Notes: generated by a model from the letters alone, not told the origin. Shown: positions 25,801 through 38,540, counted from the stretch's first letter. The stretch: 64,000 nucleotides of DNA from Limnoperna fortunei (GCA_944474755.1 OX104111.1:101733178-101797177), one strand, 5' to 3'. Numbers and translations are program-made.

Positions 25801-26719
25801 GTAAATTTGTATAAAAAAAGACAGAAATCATATTTTCAATTATAAATAAAATAGCTATTTTAGAGCTCATGTTGGAGGGTGACTAGACATAATTATATCA
25901 TGGTCCCATTTCACCTTGTTCAATATAAAAAGCAAAGTTTCAGTTTTTATTGTATTGTGCAGTAGAAAGCATAATGATTTTTGTCATACAAATGTAGCAT
26001 CATATTTACATTGTATCAATTAAACAGGTTATGTTTTTTTTTTTAACAAAATGAAAAAAATAAAAAAGGGAATTCTGGTTTATGTCCTAATTTTTACTTT
26101 GTATATAGAATGTAGTGTAAAAATACTGTACATGCGGATACCAGTACAAAGTCAATACCAATCAGAACCAATCTCAGCTCTTAATTCAAGGGTTCGTAAA
26201 GAGAGCGAGGAGGTACAAGTACAATATGATATCCATTTGGAACTATTTTCAGTCATGACTCGGACTACTAATACTAATGACTAAGCCAAAATGTCTGATA
26301 CTATTTGAGAGATGGATAGCCCTTAAGGATCTATTTTAAGTGCACCCTCCAAAAGGCTGCATGCCAAATGTAGAGTAAATGGTCCTGCTATACTTGCAAT
26401 ATCAGTGTTGACAAGCAATTGTTTATTACAAAAAAACGGCAACATTCTAGAAGTTCCAGCATATGATATTTACGTTTCACAATTTGTATGTTATGCTAGA
26501 CCTTATGATTAATAATAAGATTTTCTGGACTTGGACACTGCTGTTAACCACTTCGCTTCTCAAACAGGAGTTTTTTGTACTAGTTTCACTATTCACTAGT
26601 ACATGTAGGTTGATGTTATCTTCTATGGATGTCACCATGATTTATTAATCGATTGTTATGGGAAATCCATCTAAAAAATATGAATCATAACTAGTATAGG
26701 TAATAATGATAATGAGTAA

Positions 26720-26886
26720 CACAAATGTTATTCCAGTTTTCTTACCAAAGGTTGGTGGTTTTCTCCAGGTTCTCTGGCTTCCTCCCCCATAAAACATGTA
26801 AAAGCTGTTCACCATAATATACAATGTAGCTGAAAAATTGCTTAAAGTGGCATTAAACACCATTTAGACAAACAAAGCAAACAAAT
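26720..26886 (+). mobile_element. 5'-truncated SINE in ligase intron 1
   Basis: Contains the SINE centre (ccagttttcttaccaaagg), cttcctcccccataaaaca and the tail agctgaaaaattgcttaaag with gcattaaacacca and a caaa-rich end. The tRNA head is missing, as expected for 5' truncation. Confidence 0.8.
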
Positions 26887-27384
26887 ATACATGTAATTAG
26901 AGCACAGGGACTCGAGTCCCTATGGTTAAAGACACTCACTGCTAAACACATAGTCCACCTGATTGGACCCATGCTTATTATTGTATTAGATATTTGAAAT
27001 GTATATACCAAATTAAAGATTTGAAGGTTTTTACTGTACTCTATCCTCGACCTCCCTTAAAATACAAACTGGTGTATATGTAGCTAAATATTGCTTAAAG
27101 TGGAACTACTGCAAGTCTCTTTTGAAAAAAACCAAATAATAAATATTGGTTTGTATATTTAATAAGCTTAACATGCATGTACAGGTTAACTTAAGTTCAA
27201 TTTGGGGGTCTGCTATATAGTATAATTTCTTTTAGCTATTTCATATCCACATTCTCCACAAATGGTAGAATTTTTCCAGCATTTAGCTTTGTCTATAACA
27301 GCAATCAGACATTTCTCAAATGAATACATTTGTACCTCAGCTAGTGTTTAGACTTTCAGACCCTAAAAATGAAAATTTAGGTAC

Positions 27385-27432
27385 CTTCTAAATATAGCTG
27401 AAATATTGCTTGCTGTAAAACATCAATAAATC
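27385..27432 (+). repeat. SINE tail fragment in ligase intron 1
   Basis: A short match to the SINE tail (atatagctgaaatattgctt followed by gtaaaacatcaataaatcac). No head or central part is present. Confidence 0.5.
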
Positions 27433-27498
27433 ACTCTCGAAACAGTTGTAGAATATCATTGAATGAATGTATTTCTATGTTATTATATATTTTTATAG

Positions 27499-27631
27499 AC
27501 AGCAGCAGACTTTGGTGGACCAAGACGAGAGTTTTTCAGATTAGTTTTGGCTGAAATTGAAAAGAAGTATTTTCAAAATGGATTACGAGAGTACATGGCA
27601 ATGGACTACACAACTGTTGGAAAAATAATGG
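27499..27631 (+). CDS. SAM-HECT gene exon 2, HECT N-lobe start
   Basis: Acceptor ttttatag|acagcagc, donor aatgg|gtcagt. Encodes TAADFGGPRREFFRLVLAEI and MDYTTVGKIM, the conserved opening of HECT domains. Ends in phase 1. Confidence 0.9.
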
Positions 27632-27720
27632 GTCAGTTTATACATGTACTAGTAATTATGTTTAAATGATGTGAAGAATGTTTTTGCAACTATTAGCTAT
27701 ACAATTACATGTGTACATAT

Positions 27721-27985
27721 GGGCCTCAGTGGCCGAGTGGTTAAGGTAGTTCGTCTACTGATGATCACGTGGTCTGTCAACGCTGAGGTTGGGAGTTCAA
27801 GTCTCACTGCAGGCAGGGTGTACTTGACTCCAATCTTAACTGACAAGAATTGCCAGTTTTCCTACCAAAGGTCTGGGGTTCTCTTCTGGTACTTCGGCTT
27901 CCTCCCGCAATAAAAACTAGACGCCATAAAATAGCTGAAAAATTGCTGAAAGTGGATAAACATTATTCAAACAAACAAAACATGT
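27721..27985 (+). mobile_element. tRNA-derived SINE in ligase intron 2, full length
   Basis: Starts ggcctcagtggccgagtgg (A-box-like), has a B-box-like gggagttcaagtctc, the central block tttcctaccaaaggtctggg and the tail atagctgaaaaattgctgaa, ending in caaacaaacaaa. Same orientation as the host gene. Confidence 0.9.
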
Positions 27986-29685
27986 GTACATTGTATATTC
28001 CTTTAAGAAACTTTGCAGCTGATGTCATTCAGAAAATATGAATTACTTTCTCAGGGATAGAGCTTAACTTTTTTCCTATAGTAACCAGTGAGCCCATGAC
28101 TAAACAAATCCAGGGGCCCAACTTTTTTCAGCGCAAGTGAGTTTTAACTATAACTCATATGATCATGTGTACAATTTTGATTATACTATATGGACATGAA
28201 TTCAGAAGTTATTGTCTTGCTTATGATATTTTCACTAAATGTACCTATGTTGGGTCATTATATAAAAGTAATTGAATATTTTAGTCTGTTGGATGCATGT
28301 ATTTTGTCTCCTGAATTAAGATTAGTTAAAGAATTATCAGGCAGACAATACTTTTTAATGGATTATCCCCCCCACCCCCACTCCACACAGAGATACAAGG
28401 TATTTGACTCAAAATCCTACATTTCTAGCATTATTACCTACCTTTATTCTTCAAAATTAGGAATTTATATAACAAATTAGCCTATTTCCATTTTATTTAT
28501 GCAGGAAAGTGTCCACCCATTTTCATTCAAGATTTAAGATTTGTGAGACAAAACTGCCACAGATGCTAACAATAGATATAATTATAAACATGACAAATGT
28601 ATGACTGACATAACTACAATATATAGAGTGATATTGTACTTGTCTTGTTTTGGATTAAAGAAAATAATGAATGTTTTCTATATTTAAACTGCACAATAAA
28701 TTTAATATTTCATTGTGTTGAACTAGAAGCAGAAAATGACATGCATAGCATGTATATTCAATGGAAAATCCATAAATTCTTTAACAATTTATATTGTAAT
28801 TGATATGTTATTGTAATTTATTTTAATATGTTAAAAGTGACTTCCAAAATACTAATTATTATTATTGTGTTTTAATCTTTACAGTTGTAATTTCAAACAG
28901 GAACATCGTATTTGAAATCGCCGGCATCAAATTCATACCTACTCTGGTGATTTCCGTATTTTATTTGCTTTGTACTGGTTTCCGCCAGTAGTAAACTCCA
29001 TGCTATACATGCAAAGTGAAAGTCAGGCTGGAACCAGCTTACACTGTATTGATTATTCCCCTTTGAAAAATGTCGTGTAAAACATTTCAAGACTATTTCT
29101 GACGCAAATGTCTATTACATGTAAATTGTTCTATCTATTCCCGATTTGGATTATAATTATGCCACTTCACCAAATATCATACAGGCGCAAACTTTTGCTA
29201 CTAACATCATTTTTAAGGACAAAACTTGAAATGCGTCTTAGTAACTTAGCGTTCATTGGTTGGTGCATCGTACTACACTTGTCACATTCGTCAACTGGGC
29301 GATCTAGACACAGGCATTTGGTTGCCCACGGGAAATTCTACTTGCATTGGCGACTGGGCAACTTAAGTTTTATCCCTGTTTCTACTAGTAAGAAACAAAA
29401 GTTAAATATTATAAACAAGACTATTGTATTTTAATCAAAGTATTCAAAGTTCAGAGTTGTCCTATTTTCTACGGGCCGATTGGTCCTTACTACGGTACAA
29501 GTTGTCACTATCCAAGTTGTCCGGTTACCATTAATACTACCTTAACAAGGCCTTCTTGATATGAACAAATCATGCATGTACTAGAGTATGCATACCAGGT
29601 AGCATCTTAACATGAAATTGCTTTTTAAACAATGTTCATTTATAGTAATCACTATATTTATTGCATTTAAATTTATTTTAAACAG

Positions 29686-29825
29686 CATTAAGCATACTGC
29701 AGAATGGATGCATGCCTACGTTTTTAGGCGATGAGATTTTAAATGAAATATTCCGTGTAGATGATCCTAGCTCAATTTGCACCAAAAATTTGAGAATCGG
29801 CTTAGATTGTTTAGGGCTTGTACGG
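29686..29825 (+). CDS. SAM-HECT gene exon 3
   Basis: Acceptor aaacag|cattaag, donor gtacgg|gtaagt. Encodes (A)LSILQNGCMPTFLGDEILNE and GLDCLGLVR; with the previous exon it reads GKIMALSILQNG. Ends in phase 0. Confidence 0.9.
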
Positions 29826-29858
29826 GTAAGTATACAATAAATTATGTATGATTTTTGT

Positions 29859-30173
29859 CATCGTCGAAACCCTCGTCTGGTCGCGTTCTCGCTTTGCTAC
29901 CACTTACCGACCGTGGGCACACTTGTAGATACTTTCTCATTTTCATGAATATTCATTAAATTTAATTATCCAATGGGAACGACGGATAAAACATTTATTA
30001 ACCGAAACTACGTAAGTTATGTCTTTTTTGATTACGCTTCGCCGGAAGTAAAAGCAACCAATCAAAATAGGACATTAAATATTTTTGAAAACAAGAAAAT
30101 ATCTACCAGTGTGCCTACGGTCGGTAAGTGGTAGCAAAGTGAGAACGCGACCAGACGTGGGTTTCCGATGATG
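29859..30173. mobile_element. Long-TIR MITE with 9-bp duplication in ligase intron 3
   Basis: Inverted ends of about 60 bp (catcgtcgaaaccctcgtct outside, ccgaccgtgggcacac inside, with good matches on the right). They are flanked by gattttTgt (29850-29858) and gattttAgt (30174-30182), 8 of 9 identical. Long inverted ends plus a 9-bp duplication are typical of Mutator-like elements. It has no coding capacity. Confidence 0.8.
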
Positions 30174-30249
30174 GATTTTAGTTATTACATTGACTATATG
30201 TTATAAAATGAAATACCTGCAGGGTCTGCTCTACCCTAACCATTTTTGA

Positions 30250-30375
30250 TATGAATTTCCAGGTTTACTGATGCGGGATGGGAGTATTCACTTACATGTA
30301 AATTCAAAATGGGCGTCATGATATACATGTAGCTGGAAAATTGCAGAATGTGACTCTTAATCAATTGCATTAAAA
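30250..30375 (+). repeat. Degraded SINE-like fragment in ligase intron 3
   Basis: Weak match to the SINE second half: gggcgtcatgatatacatg then agctggaaaattgcagaatg and a short A-rich end. The head is not recognisable. Confidence 0.45.
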
Positions 30376-30637
30376 CAAACTAATAAAATGTTAGTTTTTC
30401 TTACAATCATCTACTTTCACAACATATACAAGTTCTCAATACAATTCTCTTTTAACCATAATGATCTTTTAAAAATTAAAATGAATAAACCAGTTATAAA
30501 AAAAAACCAATTAAAATAATGGGCAGCTTAGATGTATAGATGTATCATGGTAGAGAAATAGTGAGGAGCCTTTGTTTTGATACTGCAACTAAACCTCATT
30601 GTTAGGGCATCTTGTTCATTAAAAAATATATTTTCAG

Positions 30638-30812
30638 ATTGGGACTGTAATTCCCGCTTTTGTCTACCTTCTCAGACCAAGATCTGTACCACTGACAATG
30701 AAAACCATTTTACGTATCTTAAAGCCATTATTTTCGGAGGAAGGATCCAACATCAGAATTTATGAAGACTGTTCTTATGCAGCATTTGTTAGATATGTAA
30801 GATCTGTTGGAA
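30638..30812 (+). CDS. SAM-HECT gene exon 4
   Basis: Acceptor attttcag|attggg, donor ttggaa|gtaagt. Encodes IGTVIPAFVYLLRPRSV, LKPLFSEEGSNIR and YVRSVG, part of the HECT lobes. Ends in phase 1. Confidence 0.9.
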
Positions 30813-31394
30813 GTAAGTATGATGTTTCAATATTTGACGTTGTTTAGTAGAAAATACCCTCGAGACAACAACCACTCCCTCAGACATCTAAATCAGCACG
30901 ATAGCATCTTTCAGCCTAAAATAAAATGTAAAACTCGTACTGAAGTGCAGACAGTTCATAGACTGCAGTAAGAAAAAAAAAGAATTTTATGCAAACTACA
31001 AGTTTTTTGGTAAACTGTCACTAAATGGAAATATTCAAAGTGACAAGGAAGAGCCCATTCTCATAAGATATTGAACAAATAACAGTATATAAATAAAATA
31101 CAGATGAGAGTGATATAGATGACAATGTTTTTTGGAAGGGTAACTACTTACTTGCTAACAATTCCGATTTGGCAGGATTGTTCAGATTTTTACATTGTTA
31201 TTCCGCTTTCTGGTTTCATGCAGGTCAGATTGTTCTGCTTTTAATTTTTCTTGTTATAATGTTCAAAAAGACACTTGTAAATATATTTCAAATCTGATTA
31301 TATAAAGGGCAGACGAGATCTCGATTACAGCATGTTAAAAAATGGTAAATCATTGATTCACCAGGAAATTTTTCAGGATTTGGAGAGCTTTATT

Positions 31395-31617
31395 ATACCC
31401 CCACTTTTATGAGAGGGGGCTATATTGCAATCACCTCGTTCATATGTCCGTACGGTGCAAAATTTTGTAACAGATTTCTCGGCTTCTACTAAAGGGATTG
31501 ATTTCAAATTTGGTGCACAGCTTTAACATAATGAGTTGTACCATGCCTCCCATTTCCAGGTCAGTCAGTTATCTACTTCCTGATTTCCTAGTCGAAAAAT
31601 GGTCGAGTGGGGGTATA
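31395..31617. mobile_element. Short inverted-repeat element with taccccc ends in ligase intron 4
   Basis: Left end tacccccacttttatgag and right end gagtgggggta are inverted, with TA on both outer sides, consistent with a Tc1/mariner-type MITE. Similar tatacccca ends occur near 12814 and 51150. Confidence 0.55.
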
Positions 31618-32379
31618 CTTACATGTAGCACGACTTTTGCAGTCACGCTCTATAAGCATCCATTGTACTGGTGACATAAAATTGTACAGTATAAACAAGT
31701 GTATTCTTTTAGTTGCAGCTTATATATTAATAAGAAAAATCAATGATTAAAATAAAATACGTTTATAAATTTTTTAAGAACGTTAATTTTAAAACTAATT
31801 TAAGAGCGTTTGTTTATCAATCGGTTAAAATTTTTCATTAAGGTGCACTGTACTCTCCTTTTTCAAATTGGTCACTCTCAGTAATTAGACGTACCTCAGA
31901 AATAAACAAATGGGAAGTAATCCATTTGAAGCACATGAAATGTACGAAAAATTTGTTAGATATGCAAAATCTTCACAATTTGTATTTGCATTACAGATTT
32001 AATCATAAGGTGGAGGTCTGTGTGCATCAGTATAATATAATTGGGAATCTATTTCAAAGCTTCTGTCGATGACAAAAGTGGCAAGAGCTAAAAAATTTAC
32101 TGGTTCACTAGTGAGGAAAATACAATTTTCACCCCCCAACAACAAAAATGTGAACCACTCGTATGTTTCACTCTGGAGGATATGTTGCTGTTACATGTAA
32201 TACCATTAAAATCTTTTGTAGATACCTTTTCATTTTTTGTTCACCTATCACAACTCGCAGAAAGGTAATATTTTGGTTTTTACAAAAAACGTGTGGCATG
32301 GGGGGGACTGTGCCCTTGAACCCCCTGCTGACCTGCTTGGACACTCCAATATGTTGGCAACAAGTATGGTAATAATCTG

Positions 32380-33434
32380 GACCTTGTTCATCACGTGGTT
32401 AAATTTTAAGCAAGAGTTATAATTCATAACCCAGGGTTAAAATTGAACCTAGTGTTAAATTTTGTTGTCATCCTGTGGTTAAATATAAACCATGGTTAAA
32501 TCCTTGGTTATACTGTAATATTTAACCCACCTTCTAGGGCTAGGTTAAATATTTAACCAAGGGTTTAAATTATTCAAAATGGCTGTTTAAACTTAAATGT
32601 AACTCGAAGAATTTTAACAGTAACCATGAGCTACAGTCCATTTTTATTCTTTAACAAATAAAATATTAAAGTACCCACGCAATATACAGTTGAAATACAA
32701 TCAGTTTAGTTTATAAAATAATCAAATATTATGCTGGAAAACAGGAACCGGTGCTGTGCCTGTTTTTTATGAATAATGCTATAAAAAAAAATTACATCAT
32801 CATTTTAATTTGCACAATTTTCTTTTAATAAACGACATTTTAAAGCATTTAAATTAGTTTATTTAACTGCAGATGCCTGTCAAAGTGCTGTGTTGCTCTA
32901 ATGTCATTATTGAATCACATTGGAACATGGAAGAAAGGTGAAGGTCATATTTTCTTGGAAAGTAAACAAACAGGTGATGAGTTTTTTTTTTAAAGTTTTT
33001 TCGTTTAGAATTGAATGGAATTTATCTAAAATTACTTCATTGGCTGTTCTGACTGCAACACCTACTGAAGTCATCTTATTAGCAATTACTTTTTTTGTTT
33101 TGTTGGCATAGTTGTTTGCTTAGAGTTTAAAATGTTGTAATATTTATCCAATATTGTTTTATATAGTCAGCTCTTCTTCCTTCCTAATTTTTTTTCACCT
33201 GGGATCATCTGCCATTGGAAGAAGGATGTGCAAGGAATTAAGGCTTATGGGAAATACAAAACCTAAGTTAAAATTTAACCATTGGTTAAATAATTTAACC
33301 ATGTTATATAACCAAGTGGTTAAGTAAAGATGAGCAATAGGAATTTAACCCTATGTTATGTAACCAAAGGTTAATCATTTTAACCAATTAAACCTTAGGT
33401 TAAATTTAACCACAAGATGAACAACTGGGTCCAG
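32380..33434. mobile_element. Foldback-like element with ggttaaa repeats in ligase intron 4
   Basis: The ends ctggacc..ttgttcatc and gatgaacaa..gggtccag are inverted, with gtggttaaattt continuing inward. Both arms are rich in ggttaaat/atttaacc motifs (32390-32580 and 33260-33425) in mixed orientation. The centre is unique, with no coding signal. No clear target duplication is left. Confidence 0.7.
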
Positions 33435-33559
33435 GTCAATTGTAAAAATACTGATGACTGGTGGAACAGTGAAATCAAGAACTTTTAGAGTAATTGGTAA
33501 AAATGCTATAGAAAATAAATACTTAAGCATAATAATAAAATATAACACTGCACTGCAGG

Positions 33560-34380
33560 TATAATAATAATAAACGCCTTTATTTCAACAGGATAACACA
33601 ATTTAGTATACAACTAGTTTTGTCAATGTGGTCCTGCATTATATACATATTTTACGACATACAATAATATATAATAAATAGTATGATTAAATTGATAAAA
33701 AAGCAAAATAACACTAGTACTGCACAAGAATATTCATATGTAGATTCACAGATAATTACTTATAAAATTACTAAATTAAATATTGCTTTTTAAAGGATTC
33801 TAATACAGTACAGCTACAAAGATTTGTTGATAAACTGTTCTAAAAATTTCAACCACATATTTCAAATGACCTTTTATAATACTCAGTTCTAGATTTAGGT
33901 ATCTAAATCAAATTATTATCACTTTGGCGTGTTCTTCTTGTGCTAACTTCATGTACAAACTTAAATACATTCATATATTCAGGTGTTAAATTTTTCAAAA
34001 CGTTGAAAATAAGTATGGCTTTTCTGTAAACAAAGTAATCTTGAATAGGCATCCATTTTAACATTCTAAAACGATCTATAGATGGAGTCATAACATTTCT
34101 TTCATTTAAAATAATGCGAGCTGTTTTTTTTTTTGCAGTTTACACACTTATTTATATTTGATACATTTTTGGCTTCAGACCAAATGGTATAACAGTAATT
34201 ATAATGTGAGAAAATTACACAATTGTATATTTTTAGCAAAGCTTCATTTGACAGTAAATTTCGTAAACGCTTCAGTATTCCAAGTTTTTTGGAAATTTTG
34301 TTCACTACAATGCAGGTTCCAGGCTTAGGAAAATTACAAAAGTTTAACATGTTTATGAGTGTCAAACCCAGCGTTAACCT
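33560..34380 (-). pseudogene. 3' fragment of a second LINE reverse transcriptase in ligase intron 4
   Basis: On the minus strand, LGILKRLRNLLSNEALLKIY, FSHYNYCYTIW and, after an A-run frameshift, MLKWMPIQDYFVYRKAILIF, LTPEYMNVFKF and STRRTRQSDNNL. These match the C-terminal part of LINE RT proteins. The 3' end carries a (taa)n-like run near 33562-33575. It is 5'-truncated and frameshifted, and differs from the LINE at 0.75-5.3 kb. Confidence 0.82.
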
Positions 34381-34675
34381 GGTACAGCAATTTAATTAAA
34401 ATTAATACCTTCCCTTACTCCCACTTTTTATTATTGTCAGGCATTGGAGATATAATAACAAAATATTGACCTTTTGATATAAATATATTCCAAAGAAAAG
34501 TTTAGACATCTCATAAAAAGTAACCATTCAAATGTTATTTTCTCACCCGAGGTATAGAAATATCGTGATTTCCTGTTGGTGAGATTTCTCACTGGTGAGA
34601 TAGCTTATTGTGACGTCAGTTTATTATGACGTCATGGATGTTTCAGTTACGTGTACACAAATAGCACCAAACATG

Positions 34676-34880
34676 CTGAAGAAATGCCCAAATAATCTGC
34701 AACTCTGGTTAGAAAAAATATCAAATCACTCGAGGAAAGTCGATTAAAGAAAATTGCAAACCTGCGGGGAAAGATATCTGTTTGTCCAATCCCTCGGTAG
34801 AGCCTCGGGATGGACAAGATATCTTTGCCCTTGGGTTTGAGATTTTCTTGTCTTGTCTTTCCACTTGTGATAGATACTAT
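34676..34880 (+). repeat. Palindromic dispersed repeat, copy 1
   Basis: Shares aactctggttagaaaaaat, the central palindrome (tcggtagagcctcgg) and the gagattttcttgtcttgtc region with 45372-45560. This copy lies inside the large transposon and the other outside, so the family is independent of it. Confidence 0.8.
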
Positions 34881-35453
34881 TTGTCATATATATGGGATTC
34901 TGGTGGCATTGGCATCAACACTTAACATTTTGCTTTATATCTTTTTAAGCATATGCCCTAGCTCCATCAAATTTTTTGTCCAATGGTAGCTTATGATGAG
35001 TACTTGCAAGTCAGTCACATGTCACATGACCTTGACCTCAATTTCACAGTCCAGCGACTATGTTGATTTTTTTTAATGAGGGCAGTTCCTCTGTAACTAT
35101 GCATGATAGGTGACAATATTTGGAATATAGGTTGCTGATGAATAGTACATGCCTGTTGTAAGGAGACACCTGACCTTGACATAAATTTCATGGTCCAGTG
35201 ATTGTGTTAAAAGTTTTTTTATTAGGTCAGTTTCTCTGTAACCATGCATTGTATATTTTTAATGATAACAATTTAATGCTGTTTAAGTGGTGTTTACGAC
35301 ATAATTCTTTTCATTACAGATTTTGTTGTTAGAATGCCTTGGACAGTGGTGTAACAACACAACAGTAAACCAAAGCTATATGTGATGTACATTTCTGTTT
35401 TGATGTATTATTTCCAATCAGAACACTGAAATATCAACTTACATATTTTACAG

Positions 35454-35719
35454 GTGGAAGAAGACCGGGATTGTCACTGAGTAATATAATTGAATTTGTG
35501 ACAGGGGCATCAGAGGAGCCAGTATTGGGATTTGCACAGCAACCATCAATAGAATTTGTTCAAGTTAGAGATGACCTTAGTTTCCTTCCCACAGCTAATA
35601 CATGTTCAAATTCTATGATGCTACCAAGACCATCACCAGACCTTTCATTACCTGCAGATGATAAGCTGTTTGACCTCTATGATTATGCCTTTTTGAATAC
35701 ATACTATGGCTTAGTCTAG
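35454..35719 (+). CDS. SAM-HECT gene exon 5, catalytic C-lobe
   Basis: Acceptor ttttacag|gtggaag. Encodes GRRPGLSLSNIIEFVTGASE, then LPTANTCSNSMMLP with the predicted thioester Cys codon at 35603-35605, and the terminal FDLYDYAFLNTYYGLV before TAG. The C-lobe has the expected Thr-Cys pair. Confidence 0.92.
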
Positions 35720-37413
35720 ACAAGGCATACTTGATGTTAGACCTTAATTTTTTTAATGCAATTAAAACTCTAGAATATACATGTACCTGTATATTATTGT
35801 AGATGTGTGTGTTTATTGTTACAACTATTTGTTTCTAAATTAAAACCTTGATCAGTTTTTTTCACAGTGAACAAATTTGTTTTTTTAATGATGTGTCAGT
35901 TAATTGCATCTTAATTTTTTTTTAAAGCCAAAAGTATTTCTCCCTGAATCAGTCATACCTTATGGTTTTGAACATTTTAAAATAATTATTTTTAAAGTTA
36001 GAATGTATCCCCAATTGACTTGATGTAAAATACAGCATTTTTTACCTTTCCACATGTGATAGTAAACACACATATTTATTTGTTTTGCCATGTTGTCTAT
36101 TATACAGAAAGGTTCTTAAATTGAAGCATATTTAAGACTGTCCTTTTAAAGTATAAAAAGGCTTTAAGACATATTTCTTTTTGTACAGTTTTTTTATTTG
36201 AAAGTACTAATTAGATTTCTTTGAAATTTAATTTTTTTTATGTTTCTACTAACCAAGTTCGATTTAGGTAGTTGGGAGTCGAAGCAGAATATTTTGTCTG
36301 ACTTATATTAAAGAGTTTTCCTTAATTATCTTTTTGAAGTTTAAATAAGTGACATTTCTTGTCCTCAAGTATTACAGTTCTCAGTTAGTTGAAATAGGTC
36401 ATGCTGGGTAAAATATAAATTTCCTGTATTTAAATAGAAAGCGGATACAATTTAAAAAAAAAAAAACAAGATTGACATTTTTACACATATTATCATGTGT
36501 TTTTTAAGATGTTAAGTAAATTTAGAAATTTTTAAGTCATTAACTATTTGTTTTATCATTCTGAAGGATTGTGTTTGATTTTCTTAAAAGTTTCTTTCAA
36601 GCCCTTAATTTGAACGGCTTTTAAATGGTATTTAATACTTTTTGTTTAAATGTTGATCCCCATAAATTCCATCAACATATTGGTATGTTAATAGCTGAGA
36701 CTTTTGAATTGGTTTAATTGGTTATAATCTAATTCCGAAATTTATTGTGATTCTTATATTTGATAGATATTTGAGAAAAATGTGCAATTATAAATTATAT
36801 TCTTAACTTGATTTAAAGATTTAATTTCTTATTAATGTCAGACAATTATTGATTATAGGTTTTATCTTCGAGATTGAAATGAAGTGGCTCAGTGGATCAT
36901 TAGATCAAAGAACTAAAACAGTAATCTGCATATCACTTTTTTTCTTACATTGTGATTTCACTTAACAATATTCATAGAAACTGAATAATTATCCATATCA
37001 TGCAAGAAGAGTGAAATGGATTTTCTCAGATTGCCTGATCAGAGAAAATAATTGAACAAACTATTTTACAGCAATATCTTAATTTACAATATCATTTTCA
37101 AGTGTTTGAGTAAGACAAAACTAAAGGTAGATTTCAAGTGGTCTTGGCTAGTTATTCAACTGTGTTTGTTCCATCCCCTTGGCTTAGGAAGATGGGTAAT
37201 AGACAGTGTTTTGCCCCTTCATCCATCAGTCTGTCCATCTTAATGTAAGTTCATCACATCTTACCTAAGTTTAGTGTTAATGTCCACATTTGTTGTAAGA
37301 TTACAGCTTGTAATATTGCAGGCTCTTGGGGCATAGGGATTAGCTGTAATTTCCTAGTGTAACGTGTTTATTTATTGTTTATTTGATTGCCTTGTGAATG
37401 AAGTAAAGATCTG

Positions 37414-37540
37414 GAGTCGATTTCACAAAAAGTCATAGGCATAAAATCTATCGTAAGTATTGAAAGATCAAAAGGAAATCCATTGTGACGTCAATACTTA
37501 TGATAGATTTTACATTTACGACTTTTTTTGAAATCGTCTC
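37414..37540. mobile_element. 127-bp hairpin MITE with probable 8-bp duplication
   Basis: Ends gagtcgatttcacaaaaagt and, inverted, gagacgatttcaaaaaaagt. Inner arms ctatcgtaagtattga / tcaatacttatgatag. Flanks aagatctg (37406-37413) and atgatctg (37541-37548) agree at 7 of 8 positions. Confidence 0.7.
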
Positions 37541-38364
37541 ATGATCTGTGTTATTGGACTATATACTGAATTGACACAATGAACATTTTTGGCACGGTTT
37601 CATGAATTACAGACCTGGGTAATATTATGGTGAAGTTGGGCAAGTGGGGAAAATAGGATATTTCTTTTGTGTAGTCAACTCCTTCTTGTTTTCAAGCCAG
37701 ATCTGAAGCTTCACAGAAAGATTGCAAATTTACTGCTGCTATGAAATTGATAAATGATTTTTTCCAAACATTGCAGACTTGGGAACTTAGTCATTTTTCA
37801 GAACATATGCAGAAGAGGATACCTATTTTGTGTAATCAACTCCTCCTTCAACTTTCACCTAGATCCTAAAACTTCACAGAAAGATTGTACACATTGAAGT
37901 TGCGCATTTCCTATTATGGAATTGTTCGAGGAATTTTTTCCCAGTTTTTAGAAGAAGGTACCTATTTTGTGTAATCAATTCCTCTTACAGCATTCAACCC
38001 ATATACTTGAAACTTCATAGAAAGATTGAAATGGTGCACCTGATCTCATGAAATTGTTCAAGGAATGTTTTCCTATTTTTCTAGACATGGGAACTTAAGT
38101 CATTATTTAGCACATTTTATTTAGATGGTTCTGTTTTTGTATAAAAAAATCCTCAAACATTTTTTCACACAGATCATAAACCTTCTAACACCCCATTTAT
38201 GAAGGCACTTGCTTCACAACTAAGCTATTTCAGACTTCTGTGATTTTAAATATTGTAATTTTTAAGTCAATTTTACCTAGCAGAATAATTATATGCAGTA
38301 TTATTTGCTTTTGTTCTAGTCAAATATAATATATATTACATTTGTATTTACTGTGATTGATCGT

Positions 38365-38540
38365 ACAGTGTTATAAATTGGGTAGATTCATATAAAGCCT
38401 GTATGATTTCTGAAAGAGTTGTGTTGAGTTGCAATCGGCTGTATAGACCCAAGGCAACACAGACAGTCTATACAGCTGATTGAGACCAAATACAACTGCC
38501 TAAAACATAAAGGCTTTGTATGAAATTTTATAACACTGTT
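38365..38540. repeat. Hairpin MITE-like repeat
   Basis: Ends acagtgttataaa / ttataacactgt are inverted, and the arms continue through tcatataaagcctgtatg and ggctgtatagac. No target duplication found. Confidence 0.65.

Larger units (their letters stand above)
23296..35719 (+). pseudogene. SAM-UBZ-HECT E3 ubiquitin ligase-like gene, five exons, damaged
   Basis: Exons: 23296-25800 (containing an insertion at 24761-25639 plus a duplicated agctt), 27499-27631, 29686-29825, 30638-30812 and 35454-35719; all introns are GT-AG with matching phases. With the insertion and one extra A left out of account, the product is about 777 residues. It has a SAM-like domain (about 5-65), a low-complexity linker, a CX2CX11HX3C finger (277-296) matching the UBZ4 ubiquitin-binding pattern, another low-complexity region and a HECT-like domain (about 530-777). 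The HECT part shows FGGPRREFFRL, GDEILNEIF and LPTANTCSNS with the thioester Cys near residue 740, 37 residues from the end. HECT enzymes take ubiquitin from an E2 onto that Cys and pass it to substrates. It resembles G2E3-like proteins annotated in many molluscs. Two breaks suggest this copy makes no full-length protein, though a homopolymer assembly error could explain one. Confidence 0.85.
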
